Assembly (NCBI RefSeq): GCF_000024005.1
Contig: NC_013132.1
Span: 7,434,001-7,498,000, forward strand
Reading direction: 5' to 3'
DNA length: 64,000 nt
DNA from: Chitinophaga pinensis DSM 2588
Lineage (GTDB): Bacteria > Bacteroidota > Bacteroidia > Chitinophagales > Chitinophagaceae
The first letter of the stretch is position 1; every line of letters starts with the position of its first letter. Under the pieces are notes generated by a model. That model was not told the DNA's origin, made no database searches, and worked only from the letters and a program-made list of their open reading frames with translations. Positions 52,217 through 60,675 of the stretch are shown one piece after another. Both the position numbers and the translations under genes were made by a program.

Positions 52217-54064
52217 ATGGCCTTGTACACTCAAACCGCCGTGTCAATTGGGGATGAAGAATTCAAGCAATTCCATGCACTGTCTCTTAAACAATCCATG
52301 GATGGACACCATGAACTCAAACTCAGTATTGGTTACGACTGGCTGTTAAGAACAGGTAAAGACCCTGTATCCTCCGGTAAGTCCTTCTTAGGCAAGGAAT
52401 TACGTATGTCCGTTCAGGCGATAGAGGGTAGTAATGACCTTAAACCGCTCTTTTTCAATGGTATAGTCAGTTCAGTGACCTTTGGCAAAGCCAGTAATGG
52501 CATCAACGGACACTGTACCATCATCGCTACCAGCCCGACCGTCCTCCTGGATGGTAATCCGCATATACAGTCCTATGAACAACAGGACCTTGCGGCTATC
52601 GCTGGTGCCGTGGCGAAATCCAGCAGCGCTTCTCCCGGCGGACTGGAAATCAATCCCGCCTATAGCGGCAAACTTAAGTATATCGTACAGTACCGGGAAA
52701 CCGGTTACAAATTCCTGCAACGCCTCGCTCAACGCTATGGTGAATGGTTCTTCTACAATGGTCAGCAAATCATTTTCGGGAAATATAGCCCGCAGAAAAC
52801 CATTCTGTATCACCAGGTCAATCTCGTCGATTTCAGTCTGACCCTGCGCACACTTCCCAACAGGATTGCCCTTAAAGGAATGGAATACCGCCAGTACTCC
52901 TTCGTGGAAAACAACACCGGCAGTATAGCCGAAGGCGGTGTAGACAGTCTGACCCAACACGCCCAGGCACAAAGCGATAAATTATATACCAAACCTTCCC
53001 AGTATAAACTCCCCTACGCTTTCAGCAGCAATGCCAAAGAAGAACTGGAACTGCTGACTAAACGCCAGAAACAGGCCCAGATGTCTCAAATGGTCGTAGT
53101 AACGGGAAAAAGCAAGAGTACCGCCCTGCGATTAGGCGATACCATCAGCATACAGGAAAATATCTTCTCCAACGAAGATCATGGCGAATATATGGTCACC
53201 GCCCTGGAACACTATTGTGATGGTAACGGTGAATACCATAACCTCTTTGAAGGAACGCCTGTAGCTGCAGCCGTACCTCCGCTGGACCTGGACAACTACC
53301 CTTTTGCGGAAGCCCAGAGCGCTACTGTCGTAGAAAACTTCGATCCGAAAGGATTGGGACGTATACGCGTAAGATTCAGCTGGCAGAATGGTACTTCTCC
53401 CTGGATCCGCCTGATGCAACCACATGGAGGCGGCGATAAAGGCTTCTATTTCATTCCCGAAGTAGGCGAAGAAGTATGGGTAGATTTTGAAGGAGGGAAT
53501 CCGGAAGCGCCTTTCGCCACCGGCGCCGCTTACAATGGCACTGCGAAGACCAACTTCGGTGATACCATGAACAATGTAAAAGTGATCAGTACCCGCAGCG
53601 GACATACCATCAAACTGGATGATTCCAGCGGACAGGAATTTATCACAATTGCAGATAAAGGTGGTAATACGATTGTCATGGATACCAACGGACAAAACAT
53701 CTCCATCTCTGCCCAGGAACATATCAGCATCAATGCCCGTAATATTACCTTCCAGGCCACAGAGAGTATCGACGTCAATGCAGGTATGCATATCACGAAT
53801 GCTGCCGGTATGAATATGACCCACTCCGCAGGCATGAATATACTGCACAATGCAGGCGATAGCATGAGCCAGTACTCCGTAAATGACTACCGGCTGAGTG
53901 CTACCAACATTACAAAAATCGCCATGGAAAACATGGATGTGCAGGCAAAGAAAATTGAGAAGACCGCCGAGCAGATGAAGGTAGACAGCTCAAAAGAAGA
54001 GATGACTATCAACTCCGGCAAGTCTGTTGCCATCAAGAGCGCAGAGAAATCCAAATTGTTCTGA
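52217..54064 (+). CDS. vgrG: T6SS spike protein VgrG (Bacteroidota type)
   Basis: The 615-residue protein has the gp27-like N-terminal domain (FHALSLKQSMDGHHELKLSI, YIVQYRETGYKFLQRLAQRYG), the gp5 OB-fold (ATVVENFDPKGLGRIRVRFS, FIPEVGEEVWVDFEGGNPEA, PFATGAAYNG), and a C-terminal repetitive beta-helix needle (GQNISISAQEHISINARNIT, then MHITNAAGMNMTHSAGMNIL). VgrG forms the trimeric puncturing spike of the type VI secretion system and carries PAAR proteins and effectors. It is the first gene of a six-gene operon (gaps 14, -4, 6, 7 and 24 bp). No tss structural genes are in the window, so the machine must be encoded elsewhere. Confidence 0.95.
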   Translation: MALYTQTAVSIGDEEFKQFHALSLKQSMDGHHELKLSIGYDWLLRTGKDPVSSGKSFLGKELRMSVQAIEGSNDLKPLFFNGIVSSVTFGKASNGINGHCTIIATSPTVLLDGNPHIQSYEQQDLAAIAGAVAKSSSASPGGLEINPAYSGKLKYIVQYRETGYKFLQRLAQRYGEWFFYNGQQIIFGKYSPQKTILYHQVNLVDFSLTLRTLPNRIALKGMEYRQYSFVENNTGSIAEGGVDSLTQHAQAQSDKLYTKPSQYKLPYAFSSNAKEELELLTKRQKQAQMSQMVVVTGKSKSTALRLGDTISIQENIFSNEDHGEYMVTALEHYCDGNGEYHNLFEGTPVAAAVPPLDLDNYPFAEAQSATVVENFDPKGLGRIRVRFSWQNGTSPWIRLMQPHGGGDKGFYFIPEVGEEVWVDFEGGNPEAPFATGAAYNGTAKTNFGDTMNNVKVISTRSGHTIKLDDSSGQEFITIADKGGNTIVMDTNGQNISISAQEHISINARNITFQATESIDVNAGMHITNAAGMNMTHSAGMNILHNAGDSMSQYSVNDYRLSATNITKIAMENMDVQAKKIEKTAEQMKVDSSKEEMTINSGKSVAIKSAEKSKLF

Positions 54065-54078
54065 TCCAATCGTGTCCT

Positions 54079-55476
54079 ATGAGCGAAAATAATGTTGGTA
54101 ACCTCGTTATCATCAGTAAAAATTATACTGAAAACGGTGAGAACATCCGCTGGAACAGCGCGGGTGAAACAAATCTGCAATCAGGTAAACGTATCCGGAT
54201 GGCAGGCAAACAGGATGGCGTCACCTTTCATAAAAACGATCCTGTCAACCTGAATGCTGCTACCCCCATCAAAGTACTACAGGTAACAGGCCCCAAAAGC
54301 GTAGTCAATCATAATACCTACGAATTCAGTGCTACCGCTTTCAGCGAAAAAGTACCCGATAACCAGCTGATGCTGGTACACTGGGCCTATTCATTTGATG
54401 GTGGTAAAACAATAGAACCTTTTAAAACCGGTACCACCCGCGCTGAAAAGGGAATTGCATATAAACTGATCACCGTTGACGGCAATACCGTGGATAAAGA
54501 AGTCACCGTATATGCCTATTTCCGCAAGCCGGATACCAATGTCAAAGTCACTTCTAAAGTCATCTACCTTCCGCTGGTAGTAGACGCCTATCGCATACCC
54601 GGTCTGAATGAAGACGGCTCGGATATTGCCAATGATATGGCTTATGGTAAAGGAACGACCGCGAAACCGGTATACAACGCCGGCGAACTCACCTCCTACA
54701 AAACCAGTTACCTGGATAAAGGATTTGACATTGCCAGAGATGCGAAATATGCCAACAGCGGCGCTGGTAACAAGAGTATCTATAATGAAAAACAGATCCT
54801 CGCTACCGGCAGATTAATGCAATTTTCCAATGCCTATTCCGACAACAATAGCCTCTTCCGGCAGTTCAGGGATATGGTGGATCTCATGGCGAGAAGTGAC
54901 CTGAATGACAACATTCACAACATGATCGACAAGTTCGAAAGGAACGAAGGCGGTATCTATGAAAATGCGAAACTGACATCAGCCGTGATGGCCAATCCAT
55001 CCACAATACGGTTCTGTACTGGTATCGAGGATGAAATGGCCGATCGTATCAAAAAAGCAGCTGGTGAACTGATCACCATGGAGGACAAGAAGATCTATTA
55101 TGGCAAGGAAGCGGATTACAATAAAAAGCACACCTACGGCCATCCCTCCTTTCCTTACAGTCGTGACTACAACCTCGTGAAAGGTCTGACCATCGCTATC
55201 AATGACGTATGGTGTTATAAAGTCACAATGACCTATTTCAAGATCACCGGCAATAACTATAAGGCGAAATATGAGGTACAGCTCTGGGATCACTTTGGTC
55301 TAGACCTGCCTGATATGGAGAAGTTTTATTCCTATGGCGCAGGCTTCAGAGCATGGTTCCTCCTGCAGCACCTGAGAGGTTACAAACCCTTTCTGACCAA
55401 AGTAAGATTTGAAAAGGAATTCACCGGCAATATCACCGAAGGCGCCCAGGAAAGGAAAAATAAAAGAACAAAATGA
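54079..55476 (+). CDS. Putative T6SS effector with C-terminal DUF3289 domain
   Basis: The protein (465 residues) has an N-terminal leader (VGNLVIISKNYTENGENIRW, residues about 6-25), an Ig-like domain (about 70-170, with AYSFDGGKTIEPFKTGTTRA and VTVYAYFRKPDTNVKVTSK), and a C-terminal DUF3289-type domain from about residue 270: LNDNIHNMIDKFERNEGGIY, TIAINDVWCYKVTMTYFKI, EVQLWDHFGLDLPDMEKF and GFRAWFLLQHLRGYKPFLTK. DUF3289 is found at the C-termini of polymorphic-toxin-type proteins. It follows vgrG by 14 bp and overlaps the next gene, a lipoprotein, by 4 bp, the usual effector-immunity arrangement. The biochemical activity is unknown. Confidence 0.8.
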   Translation: MSENNVGNLVIISKNYTENGENIRWNSAGETNLQSGKRIRMAGKQDGVTFHKNDPVNLNAATPIKVLQVTGPKSVVNHNTYEFSATAFSEKVPDNQLMLVHWAYSFDGGKTIEPFKTGTTRAEKGIAYKLITVDGNTVDKEVTVYAYFRKPDTNVKVTSKVIYLPLVVDAYRIPGLNEDGSDIANDMAYGKGTTAKPVYNAGELTSYKTSYLDKGFDIARDAKYANSGAGNKSIYNEKQILATGRLMQFSNAYSDNNSLFRQFRDMVDLMARSDLNDNIHNMIDKFERNEGGIYENAKLTSAVMANPSTIRFCTGIEDEMADRIKKAAGELITMEDKKIYYGKEADYNKKHTYGHPSFPYSRDYNLVKGLTIAINDVWCYKVTMTYFKITGNNYKAKYEVQLWDHFGLDLPDMEKFYSYGAGFRAWFLLQHLRGYKPFLTKVRFEKEFTGNITEGAQERKNKRTK

Positions 55477-55961
55477 GAATCAGTCTTATTATATTATGCT
55501 GCACCCTGTTATGGTGTAGCTGTACAGACAGTAACAACAGTACAAAAGTCAATTACCTGGAGAAGCTGGACCACAAAGGCATTGCAGATATTGACCTTCA
55601 ACTGAAACCCGTATGGTACCAGTATGCCCTGCTGGAAAATCCTCCTGAAAATATAGATAGTCTGCAAAAGGTCATCGTCCGCTACTGCGACAGTATGGTA
55701 CATAAATCAAATGTAGAAGGACGTTATGCCCGTTACTTCATCCAGTTCTTCAACTATTCTGATAAAACGAAAAGTTATATGCAGGGAAAAGACGACTTCT
55801 TTGACCTGCACAACGACATTTCACAGGAAATGGAAGACTACCGGGGAGAATATCGCTATGAAGCCTGTCAGACAGATACCCTGAAAGGCGTGTGGAGTGT
55901 AGAAGTAAAATCCGGCGACGTGTTCAGACGCGATACCTTACAGAATAACTGCAAAAACTAA
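55473..55961 (+). CDS. Small lipoprotein, candidate immunity protein for the DUF3289 effector
   Basis: The start ATG overlaps the effector stop (ATGA, 55473-55476), which indicates translational coupling. The N-terminus MRISLIILCCTLLWCSCTDS is a lipoprotein signal with a Cys at 17 (S-C at the cleavage site), so the mature protein would be a lipid-anchored periplasmic protein of about 146 residues, acidic and helical (YLEKLDHKGIADIDLQLKPV, ARYFIQFFNYSDKTKSYMQG). No family is recognised. Immunity function is inferred from position and from a periplasmic site, which would imply a periplasmic target for the effector. Confidence 0.6.
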   Translation: MRISLIILCCTLLWCSCTDSNNSTKVNYLEKLDHKGIADIDLQLKPVWYQYALLENPPENIDSLQKVIVRYCDSMVHKSNVEGRYARYFIQFFNYSDKTKSYMQGKDDFFDLHNDISQEMEDYRGEYRYEACQTDTLKGVWSVEVKSGDVFRRDTLQNNCKN

Positions 55962-55967
55962 CCCGAT

Positions 55968-56750
55968 ATGCCCCTGTTTTCTGTCAGAAAAATGTTTACC
56001 GGCAAGACAGAGAAGAAAGTAACGGTACATGACCCGAACATCTATACTGTTACGTTAACCTATCACGGAGATGCCGATACACGCCTAAAATTCAATACGG
56101 AGATCAGCCGGATGACAGTCGGCGATGATACCACTCAGTATTTCCAGATCACCCGGTCTGATGTCAGGGTCAATGATGAAGATACTGCTGATTACATCGC
56201 TTCCGATCTGGCGGCTCAATGTGGTAACGTACTCTATCCCCTGCAGGTACAAGTCGGACAAGATGGTACAATGCAGTCCATCCTCAATCATCCTGAAATA
56301 CTGCAACGCTGGGAAGAGAAGAAAATCCGGTTAAAACAATATTTCACCGGACCGGAAGCACATGATTATATCGACGCTACCGGCGATACACTCGGACAGG
56401 CAAATACCTTGCTGAACGCTATCAGACAGGATATCTTCCTCTCCGCCTACTTCCAGGTGCAATGTGCCGGTAACCGGGATAGTTTCAAAACTTCCTATTA
56501 CCTGTTTCCTTTTGAAGCCCCTGTTGTATATGATGTAATCCCTACGGGTAACAGGATGATGAATAATCTCCGGCAAACCGGAAAGGAAGAAACAGGAAAC
56601 GGTAAGCTCGAAATAAAATACACTTTTCACAAAATACATGGTCTGATTCAGTCATTGCAGGCGCAATTGGACGCAGAGAGAGGAAAACAGGCCGCTCAGA
56701 TAACGCTGACAGCCTCCTGCATCAATAGCGACGATCATCGTATAAACTAA
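55968..56750 (+). CDS. Unknown cytoplasmic protein in the T6SS operon, candidate adaptor/chaperone
   Basis: The 260-residue protein lacks a signal peptide and starts MPLFSVRKMFTGKTEKKVTV. It has a beta-rich N-terminal half (YTVTLTYHGDADTRLKFNTE, VLYPLQVQVGQDGTMQSILN) and a helical middle (EILQRWEEKKIRLKQYFTG, LGQANTLLNAIRQDIFLSAY), then a second beta region (FEAPVVYDVIPTGNR). No catalytic motif is seen. It lies 6 bp after the first immunity candidate and 7 bp before the DUF4280 effector, where T6SS adaptors or co-effectors that load a cargo onto VgrG are usually encoded. That role is inferred. Confidence 0.65.
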   Translation: MPLFSVRKMFTGKTEKKVTVHDPNIYTVTLTYHGDADTRLKFNTEISRMTVGDDTTQYFQITRSDVRVNDEDTADYIASDLAAQCGNVLYPLQVQVGQDGTMQSILNHPEILQRWEEKKIRLKQYFTGPEAHDYIDATGDTLGQANTLLNAIRQDIFLSAYFQVQCAGNRDSFKTSYYLFPFEAPVVYDVIPTGNRMMNNLRQTGKEETGNGKLEIKYTFHKIHGLIQSLQAQLDAERGKQAAQITLTASCINSDDHRIN

Positions 56751-56757
56751 TTGTAGT

Positions 56758-59700
56758 ATGGCCGAAAAACACTTTGTTGTACAGGGAGCCGCATGTAAAT
56801 GCAACTTCGGTGGCGCCCCGGATAAACTGAAAATATCCGCCAACGACCGCGATTATATCAATGATGGAGATGGCAGCGCCAAACCCATTGCCAGTAATAA
56901 AGATTTAGGACAACCGCTGGAGGCAAAAACCTTCGGCAACTGTTCCATCACCAGGAGCTCCTGTAGCCCTTCTATCACACAATGGCAGAGCGTTTATGAA
57001 AAAGTAACACTGACTAACGGGGGTAAGATCCTGACAGAAGAAAGTAAAGCGATCTGTTCCGTCTCCGGATCTCCTTGTATATCCATCACCTTCCACGGAC
57101 AAACAGCCGCCGTCACCAGCACCCACTTCGATAATGTCGAAGTGCAGACAATGGCGGCCCTTAATCCGATGGCGCCTAAACCTGCCAGTGGCAAGGAAAT
57201 ACCTAAAGTAAAATCCATCAGTGGTAAAATAGAAACACGTAGACCTTCCCTGGAAATCCCGAGTAGTAAGGTGGTGCCAATGATGACGGCCCGTGTCAAC
57301 GAACAGCTGAAGTTCACCGTAAAGGATTACTACAATACCGCAAAAGCAGACAAGGATAAAGTCAGCTGGAAGATCTACAAAGGACACAATTTTGAGTCAG
57401 AAGCCATGTCCTTTGAAGAAGTAGGTCCCGAACTACAGATGAACTTCGATGCCGTAGGCAGTTACCGCGTGATGGCCTATGGTACGGACGGAACGGATGT
57501 TCGCTGTACGATAGACGTTGCTGTAACAGTAAACAGACTCAAAGGTGATATCGAACTCGGCGCTGGTATGGGTCGTATCGTGGGAAAAGACTATCGTGTA
57601 AGAAGAGGCGTACCCGTAAACATCGCTGCGAAATATGAAATAGAACCTGCCCTCGCGGAAGAAAAACAGCTGGTGAGTATGCAGGTCACAGATATGAATG
57701 GCACTATTCTGGCCGCCGGAGAACAGGGAGAAGATACCATCACCTTCACTCCCGCCAACGGCGCAGCCACCTATAAAGTGACCATCAGTATGGATGGACA
57801 GATCATTACAAGGGAACTGACATCCGAAGGGAATGGTGTGGTAGCTATCAAAAGTAATCCTGCCGCAGAAGTAGTCAGACCTGGTACCGCTATGAGCTTC
57901 CAGGTAACAGAAATGACCTACTTCACACAACTGCAGGAGTTTGAAACCACTGGTATCAAATGGCAACTGAACGGTAAAGACGTCGGCACCGGACAATCCA
58001 TTAGTCTCGGTGGAGAACATTTCTCACGGGAAGGTAACTATGTCATAGAAGCCTATGTCATGAAAGCAGATGCCTGGGATGCAAAGAAAGGCGCTCCTTC
58101 TTCCCGTCACCAGAAAGATGATTGCCGTTTCGCCGTGAAGAAGAACGAAGTCACCGCCATCAAAGTAGAAAACGGTGGCGCTAAATGGGTGGTCGGTAAA
58201 CGCTATAACCTGGAAGCACTGACCCTGATGCCTTACCAGGCAGCGCAGGATGGACCTATCACCTGGTCCCCCGCTGGTAGCCATACCAATAAAGCCACAG
58301 GCATCTATGCAACACATAAAGGTAAGGTAGCCGTAACAGCCACCTTGAATGGAAAGACTAAAAGCCTGGAAGCAGAGGCGGATACAGCTGAAATCACCCG
58401 CTGGTATTTTGGTGATAAAGATGGCGTGTATAAACCACGCGCCGGCTGGAATGAAACACTAAAGCTCATTATCAATTGCCCTGCCGCTGCCGGAGAAACT
58501 GTAAATGTACACATACTGGAAGCCGACAGATCCAGCTTCAATTACATCAAGGAAATACCAAATTGTAAATTTGATGCGAACGGCGAACTGAAAGCAGATC
58601 TGAATACCAACGACATCAAACCCATGCTGAATAAACTCTATTTTGAAGGCAAGGAGTATGATGTTTTATTCGCCATCCAGTCGAAGCCCAATGGAATACA
58701 ATTCGCCAGCATGAAGACCGTAGAGGCAGATGGCAAATCCTTCCTCTTTCCGCAAAAACAGAGCAACCAGCGTGGTAGTGAACTAGGCAAATATGTCTAT
58801 ATCAATTCGGAAAAAGAGGTAGTCAGTGTCAATTTCATCGACAGTACCAATTACCCTGCATATAAGGTCTACAAATACGGAGAAAAGATAAAGATCCGTG
58901 TACAAACCCGTAACCTGGCTGCGCAGGATCTGACATTGCAGATCTGGCACAATGGATATAAACAGGAAGATAAGATGGTCCTGGAATTCCAGGGTAAACC
59001 GGATGACAAAGAATTATGGGAAGTAGAACTGGATACCAATAAACTGAAAAGCGGCAATAAAAAAATCGATGATGGTCTGCGCAGTTACTTCGCCCTCATC
59101 AAAGAGAAAAACGGTGACACTTTCAAATTCCCGAAAGAAGTAGCGGACGCCAATACTTTTGACCCAAAGAATGTCAGTTTCTATCAGCACATCAAGCTGT
59201 CCAATGCATCAGCAGACACGCTGAATAAACTGACCAAGGATATCGCCCCTACCGTATTGGGTGAAGCCCTTGAAAAGGAAGAAAACAAAACCGGTTGTCC
59301 GCGTTGTAATGAAGATATTACGCCAGCCATGCTGAAACAGGTCTTCAAACAGGCAGACGATGCCACCCTCAAAAGCGTAGCAGATACCTACAATAAATAT
59401 ATGCGGGAGATCGGGATGAACACCTGCTGGAACAAAGCGCACTTCTTTGCACAGACCTTCGTCGAATCCGGCCCGTCTCTTCACCTGAAAAGCGGTGAAA
59501 GCTTTAACTATTACTGGGAAGATCTGGACGGTCTTTTCCCACCATTCAGAACTACTGCCGGACAAGAAAAAGCACAACTCTGGGGCCGTGCAGTAAGAAA
59601 ACCTGCCATTCCGGGTGTAACAAAGGATAATGAGAAAAACATCGCCAATTACGCCTATGGTCCTGACGCTGCCAAAGGAAAGGAGCTTGGCAATACCGGC

Positions 59701-60651
59701 GCTAATGACGGCTGGGATTTCCGCGGAAAGGGATTGATACAGCTGACAGGTCGTACGGCCTATGAGTATGCCAATACCTATACCAAGAAGGAGAATGCAG
59801 ATATTGTGGCCAATCCGGACCTGGTAGTATCTGATGTCAGGATTGCCGTACTCTCGTCTATGGCATTCTGGAAATGGAAAGGATTGCAGCAGCTCGCCAA
59901 TGGCAAGATGGAAGTAAAACCGATCAGTACCAAAGTCGGAAAAAATGTGACACGCCCCGACGGTACAGATGCCTATACGGAAAAGAAAGAAGCGTTTGAT
60001 AAAAACACATCTTTACTCTTTAAGGTAAAACAGTGTACTTACGGTCTGGTACCCGAAGGAGACAACAATCTCTACAAGATTGATGTGGATGCTTTCAAAT
60101 ATGAACTGGTGAAGAAAAACGACGCTTCCAAACAGTATCAGTTTGATATTTATATCGGGGGAAAACTGACGGCTACCGTCCTGAAGAATGTCAATGACAA
60201 GAAGCTCCTGCCTTTCCCTGACAGCGGACCTAACTGGGGTCGTTTCGGCGGCAGAGACGGTGGAGATGATAACTACTCCGATCCGAAAGTAGCTGCGGCT
60301 GCACTTGGCTTCTTTTATTCATTGCCAAAGAATGGCTACACGGGTAAATTGTACTTCAATGACATGTCTGCCAGCAACCAACGTAATCTGGGGCATAAAG
60401 GACACGTAAACGGAGATGACATTGATATCCGTTATCCGGGTAGTACTGATGAAGCCGGGGAAGTATTATGGTCGAAAGCGAAGGATAGTTACCCGAGTGA
60501 AGAAAAATTTGTGGAAGCGCTGGAAAATATCCTTAGTATTGCTTCAAAGTGGGGCTTTAATACCAACTATGCCTATAAATCAGGTATCAAAAACACAAAA
60601 GATGCAGCGCATAGCGTGCACCAGAACCACTTCCATATTGGATTGAGATAG
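56758..60651 (+). CDS. PAAR-like (DUF4280) T6SS effector with GH19 and LAS-type peptidase domains
   Basis: The 1297-residue protein begins with a DUF4280 PAAR-like tip domain (residues about 1-130: VVQGAACKCNFGGAPDKLKI, FGNCSITRSSCSPSITQWQS, SVSGSPCISITFHGQ). Several Ig-like repeats follow (about 190-830). From about 845 there is a Cys-pair start (TGCPRCNEDITPAMLKQVF) and a GH19 glycosidase domain with NTCWNKAHFFAQTFVESGPS (catalytic Glu in VESG, about 902) and WDFRGKGLIQLTGRTAYEYA (about 983-1002). The last 90 residues hold GHKGHVNGDDIDIRYPG (H-x6-D) and SVHQNHFHIGLR (H-x-H), the zinc ligands of LAS metallopeptidases (M15/M74-like). It would deliver a glycan- and peptide-cutting pair into the target periplasm. 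A lipoprotein gene follows after 24 bp. Confidence 0.88.
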   Translation: MAEKHFVVQGAACKCNFGGAPDKLKISANDRDYINDGDGSAKPIASNKDLGQPLEAKTFGNCSITRSSCSPSITQWQSVYEKVTLTNGGKILTEESKAICSVSGSPCISITFHGQTAAVTSTHFDNVEVQTMAALNPMAPKPASGKEIPKVKSISGKIETRRPSLEIPSSKVVPMMTARVNEQLKFTVKDYYNTAKADKDKVSWKIYKGHNFESEAMSFEEVGPELQMNFDAVGSYRVMAYGTDGTDVRCTIDVAVTVNRLKGDIELGAGMGRIVGKDYRVRRGVPVNIAAKYEIEPALAEEKQLVSMQVTDMNGTILAAGEQGEDTITFTPANGAATYKVTISMDGQIITRELTSEGNGVVAIKSNPAAEVVRPGTAMSFQVTEMTYFTQLQEFETTGIKWQLNGKDVGTGQSISLGGEHFSREGNYVIEAYVMKADAWDAKKGAPSSRHQKDDCRFAVKKNEVTAIKVENGGAKWVVGKRYNLEALTLMPYQAAQDGPITWSPAGSHTNKATGIYATHKGKVAVTATLNGKTKSLEAEADTAEITRWYFGDKDGVYKPRAGWNETLKLIINCPAAAGETVNVHILEADRSSFNYIKEIPNCKFDANGELKADLNTNDIKPMLNKLYFEGKEYDVLFAIQSKPNGIQFASMKTVEADGKSFLFPQKQSNQRGSELGKYVYINSEKEVVSVNFIDSTNYPAYKVYKYGEKIKIRVQTRNLAAQDLTLQIWHNGYKQEDKMVLEFQGKPDDKELWEVELDTNKLKSGNKKIDDGLRSYFALIKEKNGDTFKFPKEVADANTFDPKNVSFYQHIKLSNASADTLNKLTKDIAPTVLGEALEKEENKTGCPRCNEDITPAMLKQVFKQADDATLKSVADTYNKYMREIGMNTCWNKAHFFAQTFVESGPSLHLKSGESFNYYWEDLDGLFPPFRTTAGQEKAQLWGRAVRKPAIPGVTKDNEKNIANYAYGPDAAKGKELGNTGANDGWDFRGKGLIQLTGRTAYEYANTYTKKENADIVANPDLVVSDVRIAVLSSMAFWKWKGLQQLANGKMEVKPISTKVGKNVTRPDGTDAYTEKKEAFDKNTSLLFKVKQCTYGLVPEGDNNLYKIDVDAFKYELVKKNDASKQYQFDIYIGGKLTATVLKNVNDKKLLPFPDSGPNWGRFGGRDGGDDNYSDPKVAAAALGFFYSLPKNGYTGKLYFNDMSASNQRNLGHKGHVNGDDIDIRYPGSTDEAGEVLWSKAKDSYPSEEKFVEALENILSIASKWGFNTNYAYKSGIKNTKDAAHSVHQNHFHIGLR

Positions 60652-60675
60652 CAGATAAATGATCAATAACGATAT

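Noticed and set aside
53132..53848. 238-codon minus-strand frame inside vgrG
   Set aside because: Antisense of the VgrG OB-fold and needle region, where the repetitive sequence leaves the opposite frame open.
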